From Brachybacterium sp. UMB0905 (GTDB taxonomy: Bacteria; Actinomycetota; Actinomycetes; Actinomycetales; Dermabacteraceae), in assembly GCF_002871795.1 (NCBI RefSeq), contig NZ_PNHL01000008.1, positions 24,888 through 30,188 on the forward strand: 5,301 nucleotides of DNA. The letters run 5' to 3'. The notes beneath the pieces were generated by a model that worked only from the letters and a program-made list of their open reading frames with translations, was not told where the DNA came from and searched no databases. The translations under genes were made by a program, and so were the position numbers. Positions 1-5,296 of the stretch are shown in pieces (the first letter of the stretch is position 1; every line of letters starts with the position of its first letter).

Positions 1-25
1 CCCCGCCTCGCTGTGGGGGCGTTGG

Positions 26-775
26 TCAGGCCGGGCCGCGGGTGCCTACGCGAGCGGGCCGCAGGACGCGGTCCTTCATCACGTAGCCGGGCTGCATGAC
101 CACCGCGATGGTGGGGGACTCAGCGTCCTCGTCGTCCTCGTGCATGAGCGCCTCATGGCGGGTGGGGTCGAACTCCTCCCCCACCTTCCCGTAGCGGGTC
201 ATGCCGTGGGAGGCGAGGACCTCCTCGAGCTTCTGGGCGATCGCGTGGAACGGTGTGCCTTCGGCGATATCGCCGTGCTGGCGGCCCAGCTCGAGGTCAT
301 CGAGCACGCCGATCAGCGAGGAGAGGACCCGCGCCACGGCGGCCTCCTTCGCGACCTCCGCGGCGCCCTCGATGCGGCGTCGGGAGTTGACGTACTCGGC
401 CTGCTCCCGCTTGAGCTGCTCGGTGAGGGTGGCCACGGCCGCCTCGAGCTCGGCGATGCGGGCGGCGGAGGCATCCTGGCCGTCGGAGGCCTGCTGGTCC
501 GTGCCCTGCTGTTCCGTGCCGGGGGCGTCCTTGCGGGCCTCCTGCTCGAACAGCTCGGCCGCGGCGGCGTCGATCGGGTCCATCGGCTGATCCTGCGCTG
601 CCTGCTGACCCTGCTCCGCCGGCCCGTCGGCCGCTGGGGAGTCCGGGGCGGGGGTGTCCCCCGTGGGGCGGCTCGCGCCACCCTCGGGGGTCACCTTCCG
701 CTTGTCGGTGAAGGAGAACCTCGGCTCGCCCTCAGGGCGCTGCGCGTCGTCGGGAGTGCTCTGGTTCTCGCTCAT
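26..775 (-). CDS. grpE: Nucleotide exchange factor GrpE
   Basis: GrpE is the cytoplasmic cochaperone that drives ADP release from DnaK and so resets the chaperone cycle. The 249-residue product (numbered here from the ATG) has three parts. Residues 1 to about 100 are a low-complexity extension rich in Ala, Gln, Pro and acidic residues, containing the motif TDKRKVTPEGG near residues 23-33 that resembles the DKRRIDP motif of actinobacterial GrpE. A long helix/coiled coil follows at about 103-165, including YVNSRRRIE. The C-terminal beta domain carries the GrpE signature, FDPTRHEALM (about 202-211) and GYVMKDRVLRPARV (about 230-243). It lies directly after dnaK. The start is either ATG at 775 (TGATG overlap, 8 nt from the SD) or GTG at 778 (GTGA overlap, 5 nt from the SD); I prefer ATG for spacing. 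At 249 residues it is longer than the roughly 200 typical of the family, because of the N-terminal extension. The identification is secure; only the start is uncertain by one codon. Confidence 0.96.
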   Translation of the reverse strand: MSENQSTPDDAQRPEGEPRFSFTDKRKVTPEGGASRPTGDTPAPDSPAADGPAEQGQQAAQDQPMDPIDAAAAELFEQEARKDAPGTEQQGTDQQASDGQDASAARIAELEAAVATLTEQLKREQAEYVNSRRRIEGAAEVAKEAAVARVLSSLIGVLDDLELGRQHGDIAEGTPFHAIAQKLEEVLASHGMTRYGKVGEEFDPTRHEALMHEDDEDAESPTIAVVMQPGYVMKDRVLRPARVGTRGPA

Positions 776-2640
776 CACTTGTTCTCCTCGTCCTCGTCCA
801 CGATCTCGGCGTCGACCACGTCATCGTCCTCAGTGGACGCACCCTCGGGCTGCTCGCCCGCGGCACCGTCGGCACCCTCGGCCTGAGCCTGGGAGTAGAT
901 CGCGGTGCCCACGGCCTGCAGAGCCTCGTTGAGGCTGTCGCGCTTGGCTTCGAGGTCCGCGGTCTCCGCGTCCTCCTTGGCCAGAAGCTCCTTGGCCTCC
1001 TTGATGGCGTCCTCGGCGGGGGTCTTCTCCGCGTCGCCGATCTTGTCCGCGTTGTCCTTCAGCAGCTTCTCGCCCTGGTAGACGAGCTGCTCGAGAGTGT
1101 TGCGGGCGTCGGCGTTCTTGCGGCGCTCCTCATCCTCGGCGGCGTGGGCCTCGGCGTCCTTCACCATGCGGTCGATGTCCTCCTCGGACAGCGCCGAGCC
1201 ACCGGTGATCTGGATGGACTGCTCATTGCCGGTGCCGCGGTCCTTCGCGGTCACGTGCACGATGCCGTTGGAGTCGATGTCGAAGGTGACCTCGATCTGC
1301 GGGATGCCACGGGGGGCCGGGGCGATGCCCGTCAGCTCAAAGGTGCCCAGCATCTTGTTGTCCCGGGTGAACTGACGCTCGCCCTGGAACACCTGGATCG
1401 CCACGGAGGGCTGGTTGTCCTCAGCGGTGGAGAACACCTCAGAGGTCTTGGTGGGGATGGCCGCGTTGCGCTCGATGAGCTTGGTCATCACACCGCCCTT
1501 GGTCTCGATGCCGAGGCTGAGCGGGGTGACGTCCATGAGCAGGACGTCCTTGCGCTCGCCCTTCAGCACCGCGGCCTGCAGGGCAGCGCCCACGGCCACG
1601 ACCTCATCGGGGTTCACGGACTTGTTGGGCTCCTTGCCGCCGGTGAGCTCCTTAACCAGCTCCGAGACGGCCGGCATACGGGTGGAGCCGCCCACCAGCA
1701 CCACGTGGTCGATCTCGGAGACGGAGATCCCGGCGTCCTTGATGACCTGGTGGAAGGGCGCCTTGGTGCGCTCGAGCAGATCCGAGGTCATGTCCTCGAA
1801 CTGGGCGCGCGAGAGCTTCTCGTCCAGGTGCAGGGGGCCGTTCTCCGTCATGGAGAGGTACTGCAGGGAGATCGAGGTGGAGGTGGAGGAGCTCAGCTCC
1901 TTCTTGGCCTGCTCTGCGGCCTCCTTGAGGCGCTGCAGGGCGATGCGGTCCTTGGAGAGATCCACGCCGTCCTTGTTCTTCACCTGGGAGATCAGCCAGT
2001 CCACGATCTTCTGGTCCCAGTCGTCGCCGCCCAGGCGGTTATCGCCCGCGGTGGCCTGGACCTGGATGGCGGCGCCGTCCTCGTCCTTGGAGACCTCCAG
2101 CAGGGACACATCGAAGGTGCCGCCGCCGAGGTCGAACACGAGGATCTGCTCGTCGTCCTTGCCCTTCTCGAGGCCGTAGGCGAGAGCCGCGGCGGTGGGC
2201 TCGTTGATGATGCGCAGGACGTTCAGGCCTGCGACGGTGCCGGCGTCCTTGGTGGCCTGACGCTCGGAGTCGGAGAAGTATGCGGGCACGGTGATGACCG
2301 CGTCGGTCACGGTCTCGCCCAGGTAGGACTCGGCATCCTTCTTGAGCTTGCCGAGGGTGCGGGCGGAGATCTCCTGGGGGGTGTACTTCTTGTCGTCGAT
2401 CTCCACGGTCCAGTCAGTGCCCATGTGGCGCTTGACGGAGGAGACGGTGCGGTCGACGTTGGTGACAGCCTGACGCTTGGCGACCTCACCCACGAGGACC
2501 TCGCCCTGCTTGGAGAAGGCGACGACCGACGGGGTGGTGCGCGAGCCCTCCGCGTTGGCGATCACGGTGGGCTGACCGCCCTCGAGGACGGCGACGGCCG
2601 AGTTGGTGGTGCCGAGGTCGATTCCGACGACACGGGACAT
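775..2640 (-). CDS. dnaK: Molecular chaperone DnaK (Hsp70)
   Basis: ATP-dependent cytoplasmic Hsp70 chaperone, working with DnaJ and GrpE in folding, refolding and heat-shock control. The 621-residue product carries all three Hsp70 signatures: IDLGTTNS (7-14), [14 protein letters not shown] (168-181) and [13 protein letters not shown] (313-325). The interdomain linker is [14 protein letters not shown] (364-377). A beta substrate-binding domain follows to about 480, then a helical lid (about 485-585) and an acidic, disordered tail ([17 protein letters not shown]). Between SVKRHMG (about 68-74) and TPQEIS there is no Gram-negative-type insert of about 24 residues, as expected for a Gram-positive DnaK. 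The start is ATG at 2640, because [14 protein letters not shown] matches the family N-terminus and GGAAAGG lies 9 nt upstream; the open frame continues 37 codons further upstream into the leader, and that stretch is not family-like. It is the first gene of the operon, with grpE overlapping its stop. Two HAIR-like repeats upstream predict repression by HspR. Confidence 0.99.
   Translation of the reverse strand: MSRVVGIDLGTTNSAVAVLEGGQPTVIANAEGSRTTPSVVAFSKQGEVLVGEVAKRQAVTNVDRTVSSVKRHMGTDWTVEIDDKKYTPQEISARTLGKLKKDAESYLGETVTDAVITVPAYFSDSERQATKDAGTVAGLNVLRIINEPTAAALAYGLEKGKDDEQILVFDLGGGTFDVSLLEVSKDEDGAAIQVQATAGDNRLGGDDWDQKIVDWLISQVKNKDGVDLSKDRIALQRLKEAAEQAKKELSSSTSTSISLQYLSMTENGPLHLDEKLSRAQFEDMTSDLLERTKAPFHQVIKDAGISVSEIDHVVLVGGSTRMPAVSELVKELTGGKEPNKSVNPDEVVAVGAALQAAVLKGERKDVLLMDVTPLSLGIETKGGVMTKLIERNAAIPTKTSEVFSTAEDNQPSVAIQVFQGERQFTRDNKMLGTFELTGIAPAPRGIPQIEVTFDIDSNGIVHVTAKDRGTGNEQSIQITGGSALSEEDIDRMVKDAEAHAAEDEERRKNADARNTLEQLVYQGEKLLKDNADKIGDAEKTPAEDAIKEAKELLAKEDAETADLEAKRDSLNEALQAVGTAIYSQAQAEGADGAAGEQPEGASTEDDDVVDAEIVDEDEENK
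784..789 (-). promoter_or_regulatory. Ribosome binding site of grpE inside the dnaK 3' end
   Basis: On the minus strand GAGGAG lies within the last acidic codons of dnaK, 8 nt before the ATG at 775 and 5 nt before the alternative GTG at 778. Its position inside dnaK, together with the stop/start overlap, indicates translational coupling of the two chaperone genes. This is an inference from spacing. Confidence 0.6.
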
Positions 2641-2649
2641 AGTTGCCTG

Positions 2650-2656
2650 CCTTTCC
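2650..2656 (-). promoter_or_regulatory. Ribosome binding site of dnaK
   Basis: The minus strand reads GGAAAGG, 9 nt before the ATG at 2640. It is a moderate Shine-Dalgarno match and supports the internal ATG over the upstream in-frame start. Its first base is also the last base of the hairpin at 2656-2671. Confidence 0.55.
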
Positions 2657-2671
2657 GCGGCATGTGCCGCG
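2656..2671 (-). other. Leader hairpin abutting the dnaK Shine-Dalgarno sequence
   Basis: In the dnaK leader the RNA would read CGCGGCA-CA-UGCCGCG, a perfect 7-bp inverted repeat; the innermost pairs would open, giving a loop of 4-6 nt. It ends at the first base of the SD sequence. The SD itself is not paired in this hairpin, so it is not a classic sequestering RNA thermometer. It could stack next to the ribosome site, compete with another fold, or be a chance GC-rich palindrome. Function is unknown. Confidence 0.4.
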
Positions 2672-2753
2672 AGCTGGTTCGGTGGGCGCCGTCCGGGACG
2701 CTCCCTGAGGGGCATCCGGGCGACTCCGCCGGCCGCCGGGGCCGACGGCAAGA

Positions 2754-2774
2754 TCTGAGTTGTACGGGCTCAAG
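2754..2774 (-). promoter_or_regulatory. HAIR-type operator 2 (predicted HspR site) at the proximal dnaK promoter
   Basis: On the minus strand the sequence is CTTGAGC-N7-ACTCAGA, compared with the HAIR consensus CTTGAGT-N7-ACTCAAG: 6 of 7 bases in one arm, 5 of 7 in the other, and the exact 7-bp spacing. HAIR is the site of HspR, the MerR-family repressor of the actinobacterial dnaK operon. The repeat overlaps the -10 end of the proximal promoter and the expected start point near 2766, a position suited to blocking initiation. HspR itself is not in the window. Confidence 0.6.
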
Positions 2775-2802
2775 TAGAGGGACGCCGGGCCTGAGGTGTC
2801 AA
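2773..2802 (-). promoter_or_regulatory. Proximal dnaK promoter, housekeeping sigma type
   Basis: On the minus strand there is a perfect -35 TTGACA at 2802-2797, an 18-nt spacer, and -10 TCTACT at 2778-2773, which keeps the first T, the A at position 4 and the final T. Transcription would begin near 2766, giving a leader of about 126 nt before dnaK. This is read by eye; the -35 is strong and the -10 moderate. Confidence 0.55.
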
Positions 2803-2818
2803 ACCCCGCGGCACCCTT

Positions 2819-2839
2819 CTTGAGTGCATCAGGCTCAAC
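2819..2839 (-). promoter_or_regulatory. HAIR-type operator 1 (predicted HspR site) at the distal dnaK promoter
   Basis: The plus strand reads CTTGAGT-N7-GCTCAAC. One arm matches the HAIR consensus at 7 of 7, the other at 5 of 7, with exact 7-bp spacing, giving the core TTGAG...CTCAA. It sits 65 bp (centre to centre) upstream of the second HAIR. It shares bases 2837-2839 with the -10 GTT of the distal promoter and so covers that promoter's start region. Confidence 0.75.
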
Positions 2840-2863
2840 TCTGGTTCAGGCGGATTCATTCCC
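2837..2863 (-). promoter_or_regulatory. Distal dnaK promoter, SigR/SigH ECF type
   Basis: On the minus strand GGGAAT (2863-2858) is followed by exactly 18 nt and GTT (2839-2837). This equals the GGAAT-N18-GTT consensus of SigR in Streptomyces and is close to SigH promoters of mycobacteria and corynebacteria, where dnaK is a known SigH target. Initiation would fall near 2830, inside HAIR 1. The motif is short and could arise by chance, but its position directly upstream of dnaK and its overlap with a HAIR favour it. Confidence 0.5.
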
Positions 2864-2902
2864 GGGTGGGCGAACTGTGAGGGAGGGCACGTTACGGAGT
2901 AG

Positions 2903-2928
2903 GGCGCCGATGCGAAGCGGCGCCGATG
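2903..2928. repeat. 10-bp direct repeat GGCGCCGATG, 16-bp period
   Basis: GGCGCCGATG occurs at 2903-2912 and again at 2919-2928, separated by CGAAGC. Because GGCGCC is itself palindromic, the two copies could also pair as a 6-bp stem with a 10-nt loop. It lies about 190 bp before the EEP start. It might be a regulator site or a chance GC-rich repeat; nothing else supports a function. Confidence 0.35.
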
Positions 2929-3105
2929 TGGTGGGGTGCCGGCACCGCTGCGGCCCGTGCGCCCCGCGCGGTCGGAGCCCGCGGCCCGCCTGACCGGGCA
3001 GCCTGGTGCGCGCACGGGGAGCGGGCCCGGTCGAGATCCTGTGGAGACCCTGCGCCCGCGCTGCGCCGCACGGCAGAGGTGTCCGATGATCATTCCAGCG
3101 ACCAC

Positions 3106-3116
3106 AGGAAGGGGAG
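3106..3116 (+). promoter_or_regulatory. Ribosome binding site of the EEP gene
   Basis: AGGAAGGGGAG lies just before ATG 3120, with AAGG 7 nt and GGGGAG 3 nt from the start codon. It is a strong purine-rich Shine-Dalgarno match and fixes the start at 3120. Confidence 0.7.
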
Positions 3117-3119
3117 TCG

Positions 3120-4097
3120 ATGACCGGCAAGCTGCTGCTGAGGAGCCTCGGCTGGATGCTGCTCATCCTCGGCGGGACGGGGGTGCTCGTGCTCGGCACC
3201 TTCCGCCTGGTGCCCGCGACGCATGCGCTGAACGTGTGGACGCTCGCCGCCTCAACGTTCATCCCGTGGCTGTGGATCCCGGCGCTCGTGGCATGCGCGG
3301 GTCTCGCGCTCATGCTGCACAGAAGGTGGCGCTGGATCGCTGCCGCGGTCACGGTCGTGACACTCGCTCTGATGGCCTGGCCGCTCGTGCCCCTGGATGC
3401 GGACCGCCCCTCCCCCGGCTCCCCCGAGCTCACGGTGCTCTCCGCGAATGTGCTCTATGGCAATGCCGAGGTGAGTGAGGTCAGCGCCCTCATCACGGAG
3501 GACGTGGACGTGCTCGCCTTCCAGGAGTACACCCCGGCCTTCGCCGCGCAGCTCAAGGCCGCCGGGGTGCTTGAGGAGTTCCCGCACCTGGTGGGCACGG
3601 CGGAGGAGTCCGCGGCCGGGTCGATGCTGCTCTCCCGCACGCCGCTGGCGATGGTGGCGCGCGCACGGGGCACCGTGTTCGAGAACCTCGTGGCGAGCAC
3701 CGAGGTGGACGGTATGACCTGGCATATTGCGGCGATCCACACCGCTCCGCCGACGATGGGCGGGCCGCGCTGGGAGCACGACGGGGCAGCTGTCGCGGAG
3801 ATGCTCGCGCAGTTCGCCGGCGAGCACCTCGTGGCCGTCGGCGACTACAACGCGATCGCCCAGCACTCGATCCTGCGCGAGATGACCGACGACGGCATGG
3901 TCCGGGACCTCGCCGGGCCGCACACTGGGGCGCTGCGCTGGCACCCCACCTGGCCGACCGGCGGCATGATCCCGCCGTTCGCGCGCATCGACCACGCACT
4001 CGTCTCGCACTCCGTGGTGGGGCCCGTGCCCGAGTACCACCAGATCCTTGGCAGCGACCACGCCGCGCTGCGCGTCACCGTCGGCCCGCGGGAGTGA
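3120..4097 (+). CDS. Membrane-anchored endonuclease/exonuclease/phosphatase (EEP) family protein
   Basis: The 325-residue protein begins with three predicted membrane helices (about 6-30, 42-66 and 70-90; K4/R8 before the first and RRWRW at 68-72 between the second and third). A single EEP (DNase I-like, exonuclease III-like) domain follows from about 104 to 321. With a cytoplasmic N-terminus, the catalytic domain would face outside the cell. The metal and catalytic motifs appear complete: LTVLSAN (N110), LAFQEY (E136), IHTAPP (H207), VAVGDYNA (D242, N244), RIDHAL (D291) and GSDHAAL (D313, H314). EEP enzymes hydrolyse phosphodiesters or phosphomonoesters in nucleic acids, lipids or other substrates; nothing here identifies this substrate. 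Similar three-helix-plus-EEP proteins are common in Actinobacteria and often go unnamed. The start is fixed by a strong SD. It is transcribed away from dnaK, and no functional link between the two is evident. The family call is secure; the substrate is unknown. Confidence 0.9.
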   Translation: MTGKLLLRSLGWMLLILGGTGVLVLGTFRLVPATHALNVWTLAASTFIPWLWIPALVACAGLALMLHRRWRWIAAAVTVVTLALMAWPLVPLDADRPSPGSPELTVLSANVLYGNAEVSEVSALITEDVDVLAFQEYTPAFAAQLKAAGVLEEFPHLVGTAEESAAGSMLLSRTPLAMVARARGTVFENLVASTEVDGMTWHIAAIHTAPPTMGGPRWEHDGAAVAEMLAQFAGEHLVAVGDYNAIAQHSILREMTDDGMVRDLAGPHTGALRWHPTWPTGGMIPPFARIDHALVSHSVVGPVPEYHQILGSDHAALRVTVGPRE

Positions 4098-4124
4098 CAC
4101 CGCCCGGCCCGCGGGAGTGACACC
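4083..4124. repeat. Perfect 19-bp tandem duplication across the EEP stop codon
   Basis: GGCCCGCGGGAGTGACACC occurs at 4083-4101 and again, identically, at 4106-4124, a 23-bp period. The first copy encodes the end of the EEP protein and includes its TGA (4095-4097). Each copy contains the 8-bp palindrome CCCGCGGG, so the two can pair as an 8-bp stem with a 15-nt loop. It looks like a local duplication of the gene's end, or a small hairpin at the 3' end. Confidence 0.7.
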
Positions 4125-4137
4125 ACGCGGGGCGCAA

Positions 4138-4161
4138 CTCGCGAGCGCGGCACCGCGCGAG
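4138..4161 (+). terminator. GC-rich hairpin, possible terminator of the EEP gene
   Basis: GCGCGG-CA-CCGCGC (4145-4158) is a 6-bp stem, extended after a four-base bulge by CTC (4138-4140) pairing with GAG (4159-4161). It starts 40 nt after the EEP stop. No T-run follows, so it would be a U-less hairpin of the kind proposed in GC-rich genomes, or only structured RNA. Support is weak. Confidence 0.3.
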
Positions 4162-4210
4162 CCACGGGAGCGGCATCGGGCGCAGACGTGACATCGCCGC
4201 CCCGCCCATC

Positions 4211-4267
4211 GGCCGTTCTGTTCCACCGCTTCGGCCATTGTGTTCCACCAGCTGGAACAAAACGGCG
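4211..4267. promoter_or_regulatory. Three-copy GGCCGTTNTGTTCCACC motif, operator-like
   Basis: Copy 1 is GGCCGTTCTGTTCCACC (4211-4227). Copy 2 is GGCCATTGTGTTCCACC (4233-4249), matching copy 1 at 15 of 17 positions and offset by 22 bp, about two helical turns. Copy 3 is inverted at 4251-4267 and matches the complement of copy 1 at 14 of 17. Copies 2 and 3 together form TGTTCCA-CCAGC-TGGAACA, with further partial pairing outward. The arrangement suggests a cooperative binding site for a dimeric regulator, or a palindromic intergenic repeat element. As a terminator it lacks a T-run on either strand. It lies about 165 bp before the spermidine-synthase-like gene. I do not recognise the motif as a known regulator's site. 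Confidence 0.5.
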
Positions 4268-4311
4268 GAATCGCTGAAGGGCGTGCGGTTCGCGGGTCGC
4301 CCCGCCCCGAT

Positions 4312-4328
4312 GCGTGTGATGCACACGC
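4312..4328. promoter_or_regulatory. Perfect palindrome GCGTGTG-ATG-CACACGC
   Basis: The inverted repeat has 7-bp arms with a 3-bp centre, about 100 bp before the start of the downstream gene. The symmetry and position fit an operator for a dimeric regulator. The half-site spacing does not match the CRP/GlxR form (TGTGA-N6-TCACA). It could also be a small hairpin. Confidence 0.35.
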
Positions 4329-4430
4329 CGCCCCGCCCCTCGGCCCGGCGCGCCATGAGCTGGCGGCTGTTCCCACCCCGGGCGCACGAGCCTGCGCAGC
4401 CCTGAGCCGCCCATCGCGCACACTGATCCC

Positions 4431-5252
4431 ATGAGCCCTGATGCCCTTCTGCCCGGCGCGCAGCGCAGCGCGCAGCTGAGCTTCTCCGATCAGGCCGCGT
4501 GGATCGTCAAGGACGAGGTCGTGGGCGGCTGGGTGCTGCAGATCGGCGGGGTGGAGCAGTCCCATGTGGATCTCGAGGATCCCACGCGCGTGGTCCACGA
4601 GTACCTGCGCCGCATGGCGACCGTGCTGGACGTGTGCTGGCCGGCGGGCCAGCCGATCCGCGTGGCGTACCTGGGCGGTGGAGCGCTGACGCTCCCCCGC
4701 TACGTGCAGGCCACACGGCCGGGCTCGGCGCAGCTCGTGATCGAGATCGAACGGGAGCTGCCGACCCTCGTCACCACGGCGCTGCCTCTGCCGGAGGGCA
4801 CCGACCTCGAGGTCGTGATCGGCGATGCGCGCGAGCAGCTCGCTGCGCTGGAGGGCCGACGCTTCGAGGCGATCGTGCTGGATGTCTTCTCCGGCTCCGA
4901 ATCCCCCGCGCACCTGACCACGTGCGAGTTCTACGCCGAGGCTCTGGAGCACCTGGAACCCGAGGGGATGCTGCTGGTGAACGTGGGTGATGACGCGGGG
5001 CAGCGCTTCCTTACCGCGCAGGTGCGCGAGCTCGAGCAGGCGACGGCGAGCGCAGGCCTGCCCGGGGTGTGGACGCTCACCGACGCGAACCTGCTGGAGC
5101 GCCCGGCCGACGGGAACATGGTGCTGCTGGCGGGCGGGGCGCTCGCCTCCCCCGCCGTGGCCGACTGGGCCGATGCGTGGCGGGCCGCCGGGCCGCATCC
5201 CGCCGCGGTACTCGACCCGGAGGAGACGATGCGGGTCTTCCACGGGCGGTGA
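4431..5252 (+). CDS. Spermidine-synthase-like Rossmann-fold protein
   Basis: The 273-residue protein resembles the SpeE/PABP-type methyltransferase-fold family often labelled spermidine synthase in Actinobacteria. An N-terminal beta region (WVLQIGGVEQSHVDLEDPTRVVHEYLRRM, about 34-62) leads into the nucleotide-binding fold: VAYLGGGALTLPRY (78-91), the acidic strand LVIEIE (102-107), IGDAREQL (130-137) and VLDVFSGSESPAHLTT (149-164), then FYAEALEHLEPEGMLLVNV. In true SpeE the fourth motif is usually DSTDP; here it is DVFSG, so the second Asp, catalytic in characterised enzymes, appears to be Ser154. Aminopropyl transfer to putrescine is therefore doubtful, although binding of decarboxylated SAM, SAM or a similar ligand is plausible. 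No SD precedes ATG 4431, which may mean leaderless translation; the N-terminus from this ATG fits the family. It lies downstream of the EEP gene on the same strand, but the 333-bp gap argues for its own promoter. The fold call is good; the reaction is unknown. Confidence 0.85.
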   Translation: MSPDALLPGAQRSAQLSFSDQAAWIVKDEVVGGWVLQIGGVEQSHVDLEDPTRVVHEYLRRMATVLDVCWPAGQPIRVAYLGGGALTLPRYVQATRPGSAQLVIEIERELPTLVTTALPLPEGTDLEVVIGDAREQLAALEGRRFEAIVLDVFSGSESPAHLTTCEFYAEALEHLEPEGMLLVNVGDDAGQRFLTAQVRELEQATASAGLPGVWTLTDANLLERPADGNMVLLAGGALASPAVADWADAWRAAGPHPAAVLDPEETMRVFHGR

Positions 5253-5265
5253 CGTCCCGACTCTC

Positions 5266-5296
5266 GCAGCGCACCCGACACCCCGCTCTGCGCTGC
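5266..5296 (+). terminator. Inverted repeat after the spermidine-synthase-like gene
   Basis: GCAGCGCA (5266-5273) and TGCGCTGC (5289-5296) are perfect 8-bp arms around a 15-nt loop, starting 13 nt after the stop codon. The location fits a transcription terminator. The window ends 5 bases later with no T-run visible, so it may equally be a U-less hairpin or an operator of the next gene. Confidence 0.4.

Larger units (their letters stand above)
2641..3119. other. Divergent intergenic region between dnaK and the EEP gene
   Basis: These 479 bp separate two divergent genes. The dnaK-proximal part (2641-2863) holds the leader, hairpin, two promoters and two HAIR repeats listed separately. The remainder (2864-3119) is GC-rich. 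It contains a short direct repeat at 2903-2928 and the SD of the EEP gene at its end. I could not find a convincing sigma-70-type or ECF-type promoter pointing to the plus strand. Short open frames here on both strands lack family character and good start signals. Confidence 0.6.
4098..4430. other. 333-bp intergenic spacer with several short repeats
   Basis: No credible gene is seen in this stretch; an open frame on the opposite strand (through 3845-4432) has no SD and no family features. In order it holds the second 19-bp repeat copy, a GC-rich hairpin (4138-4161), a three-copy motif (4211-4267) and a 7-3-7 palindrome (4312-4328). No clear -35/-10 pair for the downstream gene was found. Confidence 0.6.

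Noticed and set aside
1..25. Start of dnaJ downstream of grpE
   Set aside because: dnaJ is expected here by operon convention, but these 25 bases contain no identifiable coding start on the minus strand, so it is not annotated.
2641..2751. A longer DnaK with 37 extra N-terminal residues
   Set aside because: The DnaK family N-terminus starts at [14 protein letters not shown], with an SD 9 nt before it. The extra residues are Pro/Arg/Ala-rich, and the extension would begin inside the leader of the predicted transcript.
1144..2823. A 559-codon open frame on the plus strand, antisense to dnaK
   Set aside because: It is the mirror of dnaK codon bias in GC-rich DNA. Antisense frames of hsp70 genes have historically been mislabelled as NAD-glutamate dehydrogenase-like proteins. 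The translation is low-complexity (Leu/Gly/Val/Asp/His), while the minus strand encodes an intact DnaK.
2872..2893. GAAC...CGTT as an ECF-type promoter for the EEP gene on the plus strand
   Set aside because: The gap is only 14 nt between GAAC and CGTT, well short of the usual spacing, and the -35 lacks the GG of GGAAC.
4233..4266. TGTTCCA-N5-TGGAACA inverted repeat as an intrinsic terminator
   Set aside because: There is no T-run on either strand, the outer stem has mismatches, and a further direct copy of the motif upstream fits repeated binding sites better.
4267..4290. GGAAT...GTT as a SigR/SigH-type promoter for the spermidine-synthase-like gene
   Set aside because: The spacing is 16 nt rather than 18-19 between GGAAT and GTT, and nothing else supports a start nearby. 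The distal dnaK promoter, in contrast, has the exact spacing.
3252..5243. A 663-codon open frame on the minus strand, antisense to both plus-strand genes
   Set aside because: It runs through two well-supported genes and their spacer. Its translation is Arg/Gly/His-rich without family motifs, typical of a GC-skew shadow frame.
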